From assembly GCA_037951105.1 (NCBI GenBank), contig JBAMJV010003241.1:1-64000 (forward strand): a DNA stretch of 64,000 nt, in the 5' to 3' direction. A program made the translations under genes and the position numbers. Source of the DNA: Echinarachnius parma (taxonomy: Eukaryota > Echinodermata > Echinoidea > Clypeasteroida > Echinarachniidae). Below, piece after piece: positions 35,450 through 47,440 of this stretch. The notes under the pieces are model-generated. The model was not told the DNA's origin and made no database searches. It worked only from the letters and a program-made list of their open reading frames with translations. Every line of letters begins with the position of its first letter. Within the stretch, counting starts at the first letter, position 1.

Positions 35450-36025
35450 TTAAAGGGATAGTTGATTTCTGGTAAGGAGAGTACAGTTTGGGTGAAACTG
35501 AATTTTAGTAACCAAAACCTACATCATTACATTACAAACTAATAGTTATATAACTAGAAAGGAAAACAAAATTCCAAATGACGTAGTAAAGATCATGTTA
35601 TCATTCAAAAAGAGCCGTTAAAACGTAGAGTGCGCTCTCTAAACACTCATCGGTTTCAACCATTTTGAATAAAATAGTGTGCATGTGATGTTTTGTTGAA
35701 ATAGTGATTAGATAGAATTAGATAGAGAAATAACCAACAACTATCAACATACCTTTTTTGTAACTTTTTGAAAAGAGGAAGCATTTTTATGAATTTTTAA
35801 CGGCTGGTTCAAAATTCTCTAATAAACCTGGGGCCCCGGCTTTATTACAAAATGTTACGTTTATGGATATTTCAGCCGTTTCTAAACCGATTTTGATCAA
35901 ACAAAGATGATTTCATTATTTAGATAGTATGCTCTTTCAAATTTTACACTCAGTTTTTCATTATCTCACAAACAAACAAAAAGTAGTCTAGCGCCCTCTC
36001 TACCAAAACTCAACTACGCCTTTAA
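35450..36025. mobile_element. TTAA-type MITE, family M1 (copy D, inverted, complete)
   Basis: TTAA at 35450-35453 and 36022-36025 flanks ends agggatagttgatttctggt and taccaaaactcaactacgcc. All internal landmarks of copy B are present in reverse, including the gaccgtt-less cctggggccccggctttatt segment. It is nested inside the 5.8-kb element and close in length to copy B. Confidence 0.9.
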
Positions 36026-36120
36026 TTATGAATTTGAAAGACCGATTCCAGCGATTACACGGCAATGCGTGAATTTGAATGATTTCGATTTAAAAAGTGT
36101 CAAATTGAGAGAAAATGTTA

Positions 36121-37830
36121 TAATTAATAATAAGTATAATAAGAAGTCAGACGTCAATTAGCCAACCAATTTCCAACACCACTCATTGATTAAATGTTGT
36201 AGTAGGTGAAACGGTGGCCCAACGTTGGCTTGCCTACTGCCGAAATGTGGTTGTTTGTCAAATGTTGGTTTGACGTCAACTAGCCAACCACTATCCAACG
36301 CCGCTCATTGACCGAATAGGTAGGCGAAACGTTGGCCTAATGTTGGCTTGCCCACCGTTAAAATGTGGTTGTTTGTTATCGGGTTGGTTTGACGTCAGCT
36401 AGCCAAACAATATCGAACGTCGCTCATTGTCCGAATGTTTTAGTAGGTCAAACGTTGACCTAACGTTGGCTTGCCCACCGTCGAAATGTGGTTGTTTGTT
36501 AAAGGTTGGTTTGACGTCAGCTGGCCAACCAATATCCAACGTCGCTATTAACAGAATGTTGTAGTAGGCGAAACGTTGGCCCAACGTTGGCTTGCCCACC
36601 GTCGAAATGTGACGTCAGCTAGCCAACCAATATCCAACGTCGCTCATTTACAGAATGTTGTAGTAGGCGAAACGTTGGCCTAACGTTGACTTGCCCACCG
36701 TCGAAATGTGGATGTTTGTTAAAGGTTGGTTTGACGTCAGCTAGCCAACCAATATCCAACGTCGCTCATTTACAGAATGTTAATGTAGGCGAAACGTTGG
36801 CCTAACGTTGGCTTGCCTACCGTCGAAATGTGGTTGTTTGCTAAAGGTTGGTTTGACGTCAGCTAGCCAACCAATATCCAACGTCGCTCATTGACCGAAT
36901 ATTTTCGTAGGCCAAACGTTGGCCTAACGTTGGCTTGCCCACCGTAGAAATGTGGTTGTTTGTTAAAGGTTGGTTTGACGTCAGCTAGCCAACCAATATC
37001 CAACGTCGCTCATTAACCGAATATTTTCGTAGGCCAAACGTTGGCCTAACGTTGGCTTGCACACCGTAGAAATGTGGTTGTTTGTTAAAGGTTGGTTTGA
37101 CGTCAGCTAGCCAACCAATATCCAACGTCGCTCATTGACCGACTGTTGTAGTAGGCGAAACGTTGGCCTAACGTTGGCTAGCCTTCTGTTGAAATCTGGT
37201 TGTTTGTCAAACGTTGGTTTGACGTCAGCTAGCCAACCAATATCCAACGTCGCTCATTTACAGAATGTTGTTGTCGGCGAAACGTTGGCCCAACGTTGAC
37301 TATCCTACCGTCGAAATATGGTTGTTTGTTAAAGGTTGGTTTGACGTCAGCTATCAAACTAATTTCCAACGTCGCTCATTGACCGAATGTGGTAGTAGGC
37401 GGAACGTTGGCCTAACGTTGGCTTGCCAACCGTCGAAATGTGGTTGTTTGTTAAAGGTTGGTTTGACGTCAGCTAGCCAACCAATATCCAACGTCGCTCA
37501 TTTACAGAATGTTGTAGTCGGCGAAACGTTGGCCCAACGTTGACTATCCTACCGTCGAATTGTGGTTATGTATTAACGGTTGGTCTGACGTTAACGAGCC
37601 AACCAATATCCAACGCAAGTCATTGACACAATGTCGTAGTAGGCGAAACGTTGGTTTAACGTTGGCCTGCCTACCGTCGACATGTGGTTGTTTGCCAAAC
37701 GTTAGTAAAACGTCAACTAGCCAACGAATATCCAACGCCACTCATCAACAAAATGTCGCAGTAGGCGAAACGTTGGCCCAACGTGTGTTTTTCGACCAAA
37801 GAATTGTGATTGTTCGTCCAACTATCACCC
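36121..37830. repeat. 122-bp satellite array, about 14 units, each with a TGACGTCA core
   Basis: The core TGACGTCA is exact at 36271, 36390, 36512, 36610, 36732, 36854, 36976, 37098, 37220, 37342 and 37464. Spacings are 119, 122, 98, then 122 seven times. Degenerate cores stay in register at 36149, 37586 and 37708. Each unit also has cagctagccaaccaatatcc, aacgtcgctcatt and the pair aacgttggcctaacgttggc. The 98-bp unit lacks 24 bp. The array decays toward the right end of the element, where the same ACGTTGGCC words continue into the terminal repeat. Confidence 0.95.
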
Positions 37831-38037
37831 AACGTTGTTTCAACGTACATTTGCCGACCAGTTTGCCAACAGTCAACAGAAAACGTTGGCGTAACGTTGT
37901 TTTAACGTCAGCTCTCCGACTGCAAACATTTGGTTGCAAATTTACCTTAGGCCAACGTTGGCTCAACGTTGTTTTGCCAACCGCGACGGTGCCGACTATA
38001 GACTACGTTGGGCCAACGTAGCATTGTTATCTGGGTT

Positions 38038-39220
38038 GTATTGTTATCGGCAAAGGCTTTCTGTCTTTGGTCTATCAGGGACTTGATTCTAGGCGTCATC
38101 CATTCTTTATCTTCGCTGTGTAGTGATACCAGTTGCTTAGGAAAGTACTTTTCAATTGATGAGTGCAATGTATCGTAGAACAAAGTACATTTTGTCGTCA
38201 ACGTCATCAGCATTGTGGACTTCCGACCAGTCATGATCGGTAATCCACCGGCCGTATTCACGTATCTTGCTATCTAGCATAGGACGAACGTGGAACTTGC
38301 GAGTAGCGTTACGGTGAGTTTTGTGGTCATAGGGTTTTATGGATACACAATTGTGGTCACTCATGGCAAGTGGGGGCAGTATTTGGGCTTCCTTGTAGCG
38401 ATCACTGAGATTGGAGTATATTTTATCAAGGATATTCTCACCTCGTGTAGGAGCTTTTACCATCTGCATGAATGTGTTTGGCAAAGCTTCAAGGTTCAGT
38501 TCGTTGAAGTCACCGAGTATGAAAATGCCGGTGTCTGGATTGTCGGTTAAGATGATGTCTATTGCACGAGTGATATGGTCCGTGAGAGCAGTCGCTGTAT
38601 TACTGCGTGGGGGCCCGGTGGTAGACCACGCCAAATACGAGCTTGGATGCTGCACGCGGTAGTCTGGGAGGGCGAGAACTAACCCACAAGACCTCCAGGT
38701 ATTGTGGAACGTCGATATCGTTCATAGGTAGTGCTTTCATGGCTTGTCTGGCGTATAACTCTACACCGCCTCCTCTTCGATCAGTTCTTGGACGGGACAA
38801 AAGATCATAACCTGGTATATGAAGTAATCCTTCCGGTTGATCAGCAGAAAACCAGGTCTCTGAAATAGCAGCTATATCAATAGAGCTATTGTTTAGCGAG
38901 CGTGGGTTGGACAATAAGATTGATGGTAGCTGACATTGAGTACGGACTATCTTAGTTGCTGTTTATATATCAATCAAATTAAAATCATTCCTTTCACGGT
39001 CGACTATGGGTTGTAACATGGCTGTTCGAATAGTTATAATGGGTTCGATTGAGTGCACTTTCTTCACGCCAGCTCGACATCCTCTTGGGATGAATCGCGT
39101 CAATTTTAGTTCTTTAACAGTTTTCCAGGTGTCTTGTGGAAGAAAATTGTTTTTGTTCAAAGATTTTCTAATGTTCAACATAGTTTGCAGTGAATAACGG
39201 AACAGTTTTTGTGCCATTTT
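38038..39220 (-). pseudogene. CR1/Jockey-group LINE, 5' half with endonuclease (minus strand)
   Basis: Minus-strand pieces at 38963-39217, 38600-38914, 38152-38655 and 37947-38261 (its C-terminal end runs into the insertion) form the start of the ORF2 split at 38036. A short N-terminal region (NIRKSLNKN, IPRGCRAG) precedes the endonuclease: SILLSNPRSLNN, ISETWFSADQPEG, RGGGVELYA, ILGDFNELN and MSDHNCVS. The usual dozen or so residues between SLNN and the SIDIAAISETW strand seem to be missing. Several frameshifts are present. The 3' half is at 30440-32189. Confidence 0.8.
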
Positions 39221-39360
39221 TGTTGGGTGTTCGTTATGTATATAAGTTCAATCAATGCAGTATTCAACTTACAAGTTACACGTTGCCGTATATTGTGTAA
39301 GCTCCGCCGAGAATATTAACTCAACTGTACTGTATCATAGTATGCCCCCACCCACCAACC

Positions 39361-39381
39361 ACAAACACACACACACACACA

Positions 39382-39415
<34 letters not shown>

Positions 39416-39488
39416 ACATACCCACATACTTACATACACACACACACGCGCTCACACACATACACACAAACATACACACACACACACA

Positions 39489-39531
<43 letters not shown>

Positions 39532-39575
39532 CACACACACACACACGGACACGCGCGTGCACACATACACTCACT

Positions 39576-39606
<31 letters not shown>

Positions 39607-40044
39607 ACACACAAGCGCACACGCACACATACCCACACACACACATACATGCGCACACACACACAGACAAACACACGTTCACCCACATACACGCGCTCGC
39701 GCACACACCCACCCACACACACACATGCACACACACACCCCACACACACAAACACACACACGCACACACACACCCCACACACACACACACACATACACAC
39801 TCACACGTGCGTGCACACAGACACTCGCGAACACACACACACACACACACACACACCAACAAGCGCACACGCACACATACCCACACACACACATACATGC
39901 GCAGACACACAAACAAACACACATTCACCCACATACACGCGCTCGCGCACACACGCACACACACATTCACACGCACGCACGCGCACACACACACGCACAC
40001 ATACTACCAACACACCACAGCACACCACACACACACGTAAACAT
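39361..40044. repeat. (CA)n block of about 680 bp with higher-order repeats
   Basis: cacaca units with acatac, gcgc and cccac variants. A larger phrase (caagcgcacacgcacacata, cccacatacacgcgctcgcg) occurs twice, near 39612-39705 and 39868-39952. All His-Thr and Cys-Val ORFs across it are artefacts. Confidence 0.95.
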
Positions 40045-40196
40045 CAATGTGCACTAACTTAAATAATACCACTGGTACAATAATAATACACAACGCATCA
40101 TTACACAAGCCTCATTGTGTCCTGCTTTGTGATTGGTCGAATTTCCACATGCTGGCAGGATTTAGCCAATCAGAGTAAAGAATAGAAATGTATGGA
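40045..40196. other. No feature recognised
   Basis: A short segment between the CA block and the GCGCCTTTTGG repeats. Two inverted CCAAT-type words (gattggtcg and agccaatcag) lie 35 bp apart; no promoter context supports them. Confidence 0.3.
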
Positions 40197-40396
40197 TATA
40201 GCGCCTTTTGGTTGAAATCTAAAATGGATTAGCGCCTTTTGGTTGAAAGGGTAAATTTCATCTCAATATTTTTCATATTTACTGAAACAATTTTGAGCAC
40301 AATTTTAGTGATTTAGATACACATGAGAGAGGTCTATTCAAATCGTGCAAAACATGCAATTGAGTGGAACGTGGATTTAGCGCCTTTTGGTTGCGA
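40197..40396. repeat. Three direct GGATTTAGCGCCTTTTGGTTG words
   Basis: The phrase tagcgccttttggttg occurs at about 40200, 40231 and 40376. Its inverted form bounds the small element at 28803-29008. It is possibly a rearranged copy of that element. Confidence 0.6.
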
Positions 40397-40506
40397 GCTA
40401 TATTCTTTATAATAAAATGGATTAATTAAAACAAGTTATTGTTGATTTTTTTTATAATTATCTGCAACGCACTTTCATTTTTCTCGTAATAATAGGTATA
40501 TTATGA

Positions 40507-41300
40507 AACTGCAGTTTGGATAATATCACCTGATCACGGGACATTTAAACCTTATATTTTGGGTAAACATTGGCATGAATAATTATTATGTTAGTGATTA
40601 TTGCATTATAGCGAAAGATAGCGCGTTTATACCCAAGGTTAGTTTGCTATTGCTGGACAGGGTGGCCCCAAAAAAGAACGGCATACTTCCCGACATGTTA
40701 GGACGAATGACTAGTTTCACCGGGTAGGGAATCTTTCATTGTGCAAAATAAGACCAAGATCAGCTATTTGGTTTCGTTTTCGTTCTAGGTCTCGTTTTGT
40801 GATCCCATGTCAGGGTTCAAATTTCACCGATTTCAACACAGCTTTGGAATGTTATTTCGCATATTTCGCTTGTCATAGGTCGAAGTGAACAATACATCTG
40901 CATTCATTTAGCTGAACCACAAATTGTAAAGAATGTTCACTATCAATGTGTATTATATGACAAGCAAAAGATGCCAAATAACAGGCCATTTAAAAAAAAT
41001 CCAAGTTGGTCAAATTTGAAACCTGACATGGGGTCACAAAATGCGACCTCGAACGAAAACTGCTTAACCAAAATGGCTGATCCTGGTATTATTTTTCATA
41101 GTGAAAGATTCACCACCCGGTGACACTAGTCATTTGTTCCGATTTATTTGGTCCACCCTGTATAGTAATAGCAAACTGGGTATAAAAGCTCTATCTTTCA
41201 CTATAATGCAATAATCACTAACATAATAATTACGATGATATTTAACAATAATATAAGTCCCGTGATATTATCCGAACTGCAGTCTACGGAAGTGCATGTT
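40507..41300. mobile_element. Large palindrome with mariner-type core (copy 1)
   Basis: The outer arms (ctgcagtttggataatatca, then atgttagtgattattgcatt and acccaaggttagtttgctat) are mirrored at 41163-41295. They enclose an inner palindrome, 40656-41162, with CAGGGTGGCCC and CCACCCTGTA ends. Because the outer arms extend beyond the CAGGGTGG ends on both sides, either a larger palindromic element captured the smaller one at its centre, or the whole unit is one element. A copy is at 43056-43800. Confidence 0.75.
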
Positions 41301-41560
41301 ATAACAAAATCAGTTAGTCCTAAATGGGTTAAAATAGATGCTCGAAGGGCAAGTTCACACGCAACACGTGTAGAAAGCCAAACAAGCCATTTTGCTATCA
41401 CGAACTAATCCCCAATCAAACAAAATATATGATGGGAATATTGACAGACTGTATTTTTTTGGGAAAGTATTATGTTTCATGGTGATGACTGTATCCAAAC
41501 TGTACCTAAAAATGTTCATAAAAGTCTACCGAATTCGACTATATTCGACATCTCATATCG
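41301..41560. repeat. Block shared with 43800-44145, right of the palindrome
   Basis: The words atcagttagtcctaaatggg, gaaagccaaacaagcc, ctaatccccaatcaaacaaa, atatatgatgggaatattga and taccgaattcgac recur at 43815-44145. It shows that the palindrome and its right flank duplicated together. The overlapping 99-codon ORF has no motif. Confidence 0.7.
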
Positions 41561-41829
41561 AAATAGATTCCAAATATTCTACAGAAGTTTTGGTTACTTG
41601 TTTAAACGAGAGGTGCTTTGTTTATAATAATCCTTACAACCCCCGACGAAATGCACTATTTTCAAAGATAACGAAACGTTTATTTATATGAACAAAATAA
41701 TGAATCTACTAACTCATTCATATTTTATGATATCAAGTATCGAACTAATTTTTTGTGTGGAATATGCCACACTTTTCACTGTTCACTTGACAGTATTATT
41801 TTAGTGAAATTTATTTTATTTAGTTATTT

Positions 41830-42233
<404 letters not shown>

Positions 42234-42298
42234 TTCCCTGAGGCGGCCCCTTTTCCTCCTTAGCTCCCTGCTTTGTATATAAGCATCTGATCATGTGA

Positions 42299-42529
42299 TT
42301 AAAGCCCGGCGCAGACAGAGCTGACTCGACCCGATCCGACTGGTTTTCAGTCAGGCTAGAGTCAGTTTCGCTCAGTCGGAGCCGACCCAACATGTTGAAT
42401 CGGCCTCGAATGACCTCCGACTGGCACTTGACTGGGAAAACCGGAGTCCTGAGGCAGCGCATACTGAGATAATCAGGCTGAAAACCAGTCGGATCGGGTC
42501 GAGTCGGCTCTGTCTGCGCCGGGCTTTAC
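42299..42529. mobile_element. Palindromic MITE, GCCCGGCGCAGACAGAG family (copy 2)
   Basis: The left end aaagcccggcgcagacagag is mirrored by ctgtctgcgccgggcttta. The flanks are TTAA at 42299-42302 and TTAC at the right, so a TTAA target is possible. Absent from the duplicate block at 27.6 kb. Confidence 0.85.
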
Positions 42530-42751
42530 ACACACCATCATACATGATGAAATTGCAGTCGATACTTGTGATGTACCTAATATGTACAGTGCTTGAAACA
42601 AATGCATCACGCACTTTATACGTTTTATAATTATTATTATTTGAAGGTAATGCTAATAATTACACAGACAAAGTCAATATAAAACCTGGCGAGAGCCAAT
42701 CTATGTCTCGCACGCAAATTAAGACATACAAGGTCACAGATCGACGAGGCA

Positions 42752-43050
42752 TTAAAGGGATCTAGATACCTTGTTGGCATGTGCAGAAAGTGATAAATGG
42801 TTGGATCTGGATGTTAAGCAAAAATGCAAAGTGATATTTGCTATCTCATTGCACTGACATTGCACACAGTTATGACTATCCAGTGGATAGTTAAAAATCC
42901 GAACTTCTCAATCTTAAATTTCTTTCAAACGAAAGGGAAATTCGAGAGAAAAAAACATGTACCCTGCTTATATTGGTAATACGCATACAACAAGGTATGA
43001 GAGAAAGAAGTTTTGTGGATTTGGATAATGTTACTAGGCTATCCCTTTAA
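42752..43050. mobile_element. TTAA-type MITE, family M2 (internally shortened copy)
   Basis: TTAA at 42752-42755 and 43047-43050. It starts ttaaagggatctagatacct and ends gttactaggctatcccttta. The internal words match the copies at 27747-28096 and 47780-48166. Confidence 0.8.
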
Positions 43051-43055
43051 TTCTT

Positions 43056-43800
43056 AAACCTGATATTTTTGGTATATATTGGCATGAATAATTATTATGT
43101 TAGTGATTATTCCTTTTATACCCAAGGTTAGTCTGCTATTGTTATACAGGGTGGCACAAAAAAAGGAACGGCATACTTGCCGAAAAATTACGACAAATGA
43201 CTAGTTTCACTGTGAAAAATAATAGCAAGATCAGCCATTTTGGTTTAGTTTTCTATAGTTCTATAGGTTTCGTTTTGTGATACCATGTCAGGGTTCAAAT
43301 GTGACCGATTTCAACACAACTTTGGAATATTATTTCGCATATTTCGCTTGTGATAGATCGAAGTGAACAATACATCTTCATTCATTAGCTAAACCACAAA
43401 TTGTAAAGAATGCTCACTAACAATGTGTATTTTATGACAAAGCAAAAGATGCCAAATAACAGTCCACAGTTTTATCCAAGTTGGTCAAATTTGAAACCTG
43501 ACATGGGGTCACAAAATTCGACTTCGAACGAAAACTACTTAATCCAAATGGCTGATCTTGGTATCATTTTCAGAGTGAAAGATGAGCACATTGTGAAACT
43601 AGTCATTCGTCCTAATATTTCGGCAAGTATGTCGTTCTGTTTTATTTGGTCCACCCTGTATAGCAATAGCAGACTAACCTTGGGTATAAACGCGCTATCT
43701 TTCGCTATAAGGCAATAATCACTAACATAATAATTACGATGCCAATTTCTACCAAAAATTTAAGTCCCGTGATATTATCCAAACTGCAGTCTCCGGAAAT
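43056..43800. mobile_element. Large palindrome with mariner-type core (copy 2)
   Basis: The inner part, 43144-43660, has cagggtggcacaaaaaaagg and ccaccctgta ends; the outer arms (tgttagtgattattcctttt, acccaaggttagtctgctat) are mirrored beyond 43661. The left outer arm is shorter than in copy 1. It is about 85 percent identical to copy 1 by eye. Confidence 0.75.
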
Positions 43801-44149
43801 GCTTGTTTTAACCAAATCAGTTAGTCCTGAATGGGTTCAAATGGATTCATTGAAACAAATTCATTATTGATTTATCTGATAACGTGCCTATTACGGAATC
43901 AAACAAATAACGATGAAAGTAACCTTGGAAAAAGTATTGAAGGACAAGTTAACCCGCAACATGCCTAGAAAGCCAAACGAGCAATTTCGCTATCATGAAT
44001 TAATCCCCAATCAAACAAAATATATGATGCGAATATTGACAGACTGTATTATGTTTGGAGAATATTATGTTTCATGGTTCATGGGGATGACTGCTATCCA
44101 AAATTTACCTGAAAATGTCCATAACAGAATACCGAATTCGACGGCTCAT

Positions 44150-44560
44150 CATTCCTACGATCTGAAGCACACCAGACCAGACCACCCCAGAGCATCACTC
44201 CGAGTGTAACCTGCAACCAACCAACTTCAACTGCTTCGAATCTTCATTGACGGAATTAGAGGTAAGATTTATTCTCCATCTGTTTGAAACCACCCCAAGC
44301 TGACATACACCATACTATAGTAGGCTCCCATTATTTTTTGAATTGGTCTCAAAGAAATTTCTGGCAGAATTGGAAGCCCCTCGCTCCCCATCCATTTGCA
44401 TGTTTTAATGGTACTAAAAGTCAGTGACTTCCGATATGTTTTTGTCATTCTATCGATTTACAACTTGCATTAATTTGGGTGATCCCTGGCAGTTGAATCA
44501 ACGTTGCAAGGTGTACTTCAGGTTTCATAATTATAGGTATTATCATAAGTCAAAGGGTCA
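44150..44560. other. No feature recognised
   Basis: Between the duplicated block and the next mariner-type remnant. A phrase accagaccagaccaccccag and ordinary AT-rich sequence; no ORF of note. Confidence 0.35.
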
Positions 44561-44564
44561 CGCC

Positions 44565-45287
44565 AATACGGCATGGCCAAAATTAAACGGAATGGCATAA
44601 TTTCCATACAATAGAGACGAGACCATTTGTTTCATTAGATATGGTTTATATTTCAACAACAAAAATGATACCAATATCAGCCATGTTGGTTTAAGGGATA
44701 GTACATGTCTGGTCACACTGAATTGTAGTGACTGCTTGAATGTTAGAAGAAAACAAAACATGTAAACGGCCATATTATGGGGTTGTTTTCATTCAAAAAG
44801 CAGCCGTTAACACGAGGGGCACCCTCCAGAGAGCTGAGAGTTTCAACTTTTTTTTCTTTTTAAAAACAAAAGTGAATGTGATGTCTGGTTAAAATAATTA
44901 CCTCAATAGAGAGGCCACCAAAAACAAAGCCGCTTTGTTATGTCTTTAAAATCTGTAGGATTTATACATATTTTGTTTTCAAATTATTGAATACATGTTG
45001 GGCCCCGAGATTTATTCATATCAGATATATTCATATTTATGGATGATTCAATCTGTTTCTGAACTATTTTGATACAATAAGTTTATTCTCTATTGAAAAT
45101 TTATCTTTTTCTTCAAATGTTACACTTAGTTTTTTTATAACCTTTTGTTATAGGTCAGGTTCCAAATTTGTCCAATTTAAACAACCATTCCAAAATTGGC
45201 ATCTCTTTTTTCGATATAGCGGATAATGATTTAGGTTCCCAAAGGCCACTACTATTCTAAGACTAATTTGAACATAACATGGTGTAC
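44565..45287. mobile_element. Mariner-type MITE remnant split by an M1 MITE
   Basis: The left part, 44565-44691 (aaacggaatggcataatttc, gatgaccaat-free caatatcagccatgttggtt), and the right part, 45137-45230 (gtcaggttccaaatttgtcc, accattccaaaattggcatc), resemble successive segments of the elements at 40656 and 43144. The M1 copy F sits exactly between them. The match is diverged and judged by eye. Confidence 0.5.
44691..45136. mobile_element. TTAA-type MITE, family M1 (copy F, inverted, diverged)
   Basis: It begins ttaagggatagtacatgtct and continues with gtcacactgaattgtagtga, ttcattcaaaaagcagccgt and gttgggccccgagatttatt. The right terminus is degenerate. Confidence 0.65.
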
Positions 45288-45828
45288 TTAAATGGATAGT
45301 TGAGATTTGGTATAGAGGGCGCTGTACGAATTACTTTGTTGTCAGGTAATGAAAAACTGAGTGTCAAATTCGAAAGAGCATACAATTTTAATGACAAAAT
45401 AAACTTTATTTCATCAACATTTGTTCAGAGCCGGCTGAAATATCCATAAATATAACCATTTTTAATTATTGTGGGGTACCACAATAATCAAATAATTTTG
45501 AAGCACCTGTTGAAAAAAAAGTGGTTATATACGCTTTTCAAAAAATTACAAAAGATGTTTTTAAATAGTTGTTGATGATCTCTCTGTTTAATCTTTTTAA
45601 CAAAACTTTATTATGCACAATTTTAAAATGGTTGAAACCATGAGTTTTTAGAGAGCGCCATCTTGAGTTGTAACGGCTCTTTTTGAATGATAACAGGCTT
45701 TTTACTTAGTCGTTTGTAATTTGTTATACCATAGCATGGTGGAGTTATAACTATTAGTTTGTAATGTAATGGTGCAGGTTTTGGTTACTAAACTTCAGTT
45801 TGACCAAAACTGTACTCTCTATAGTTAG
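45288..45828. mobile_element. TTAA-type MITE, family M1 (copy G)
   Basis: It starts with TTAA at 45288, then atggatagttgagatttggt and atagagggcgctgtac, and ends cagtttgaccaaaactgtac. Same orientation as copy B. The right TTAA is lost. Confidence 0.8.
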
Positions 45829-45924
45829 AAACAAATATAAAGCAATATATCATGTTCTTTCTTCTTTCTGTCAGGTATACAAAGTTAAAGCAAGAAACAA
45901 TGTGTGTTCTAGATTTATAACAAT

Positions 45925-46500
45925 TCAATTCAATTAATTTTATTTTATTTCCACACAGAGGCCAATATGGCCTATCAAAGGTGTATCCTAAGAAATATAA
46001 ATTCAATATATAATTATATCGAAATTGATTGCAAAGACCAAAAAAGCCAAAAAACAAAACAAGATAAGCAATGACAAACATGACAAACTGCAACGTACAA
46101 AACGGGGAAATGGCAAGTTATGAATTGTTGTTATTGGGTGCAACTATATGAAATAATAAGTAACTTTTAATATTTCTTTTTGAAATGGGGCAATTTCGTA
46201 TTTGACCGATATACATAATTGTGGAGCGAGAAAATTGTACTTAAAATTTGGAATCTGAATGTAATTTGATAGTCGGGTATCATATGGAACAATGTCCCTC
46301 ATTTTATGAAAACAACTGTCTAACACAATACTGTACCCGGGTGTAAGGGCGTGGCTATCTAGCAGCATGCGTTGGTGTGTAAATATAAACGTGCTTAACT
46401 GAAAATGCCGCTTTTGGGGTATTTTCGCTTTGGACTTTCCGAATGACACAAAATACAATTTTCTTAAAATGGACAACATGACTGAGCTAAAACATCTCAC
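45925..46500 (-). pseudogene. LINE 3' end, minus strand: ORF2 C-terminus and 3' UTR
   Basis: On the minus strand the 118-codon ORF at 46144-46500 contains LSTFIFTHQRM and PYDTRLSNYIQIP, which resemble the C-terminal FKx..THK..YNTRxxxxxxxP region of CR1/Jockey-type ORF2 proteins. It is followed by a 3' UTR that ends with AATAAA-like words and (AATTG)n at about 45925-45940. The assignment rests on weak motif resemblance and on the tail. Confidence 0.5.
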
Positions 46501-47440
46501 ACAAACAGCTGATAGAATAATAATTTAGTTTTTTACTCGTAAAACAGTGACGGTGTGAATGATTTCTGCACGCACAGTAAGTTAGATCTGTGTTCAGGAT
46601 GTTGGAAATGTGTAACTGGCTGCAGACGGCGAAGAATAGCTACGTAACGCCACTAGACAAGGCTTTACTCCCGGGTACGATACCGTTCAAATGTTGATTT
46701 GGCTGTTTTTCGTCTAAAAAACACAACAAATGAGTGGGTTTAGATTCAATCACTGTAGACATAGCAGAACTTATTGGTCCCGATATAAAGTACACAAGGG
46801 GATACAAATACATGTTTAGTGTTCCTTGACGCTTCTATGTGAGCAAACATGATACTAACCTGGGCCAATATTCATGAAACCCCGATAGCTTAGTTCCATG
46901 ATATACAGTTTACTGAGTAACAATCAATTATAGCTGCTTAAGCCTTCGGTACCTACTTATTTAACCCTATTTAGTTACTTTGGAGGGTCATATGTTAAAG
47001 CCAAATAACAGTATTGGGAAAGTTACTGAAAACATCTATATTGGCCAAACTAATTGATCAATAGTGTTGAATTAGAATAACAAAGGCTTGTGCGGTAAAA
47101 TTCGAATCTTAAGTATTGTTAAATGCATAAATATCGGTGGAACCGCAATTCAAGATTTGACCTAAATTCACCGCCCGTTCGCGCTGCCCCGCTGGGCTGG
47201 AGATGTCGTGCATACGTGCGCTCAAATAGCTTTCGCACGCAGCGCATGCGGTTGAATTGAATGATCTGTGGTAACAGATCGCTGTATTTCGAACCTTTTA
47301 ACATGTTTAATGCTCAAATAGTCAATTTCAAAGCATTTTCCCCCAAAGCTTTACATTAACAGATATGTTATCGTATATTATTTCACATAGTTGGTGATTA
47401 AAGCATATTTTTAATTTGTTTGCAAAAAATCTAGTAGGTC
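46501..47440. other. No feature recognised
   Basis: A short GC-richer patch at 47150-47250 contains a 61-codon minus-strand ORF without known motifs. No clear repeats are seen. Confidence 0.35.

Larger units (their letters stand above)
32190..38035. mobile_element. 5,846-bp element with 27-bp perfect terminal inverted repeats and a 2-bp TT target duplication
   Basis: The left end 32190-32216 (cccagataacaatgctacgt, then tggccca) is the exact reverse complement of 38009-38035. Flanking TT (32188-32189 and 38036-38037) looks like a 2-bp target duplication: removing the element and one copy restores the LINE reading frame across the gap (NNT to TLWKRL). Both subterminal regions are packed with ACGTTGGCC-type words also present in the ends: a left block at 32190-32690 and a 122-bp array at 36121-37830. 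The inside carries two M1 MITEs and a 129-bp hairpin, and is otherwise AT-rich. I see no transposase, helicase or polymerase ORF, so it appears non-autonomous. The superfamily is not assigned. Confidence 0.85.

Noticed and set aside
36121-37830. Regularly spaced repeats resembling a CRISPR array
   Set aside because: The full 122-bp unit repeats, spacers included; there are no cas genes and the context is an animal transposon.
39255-40062. Long His-Thr and Cys-Val ORFs on both strands
   Set aside because: They are translations of a (CA)n tract; every frame is open because the repeat lacks stops.
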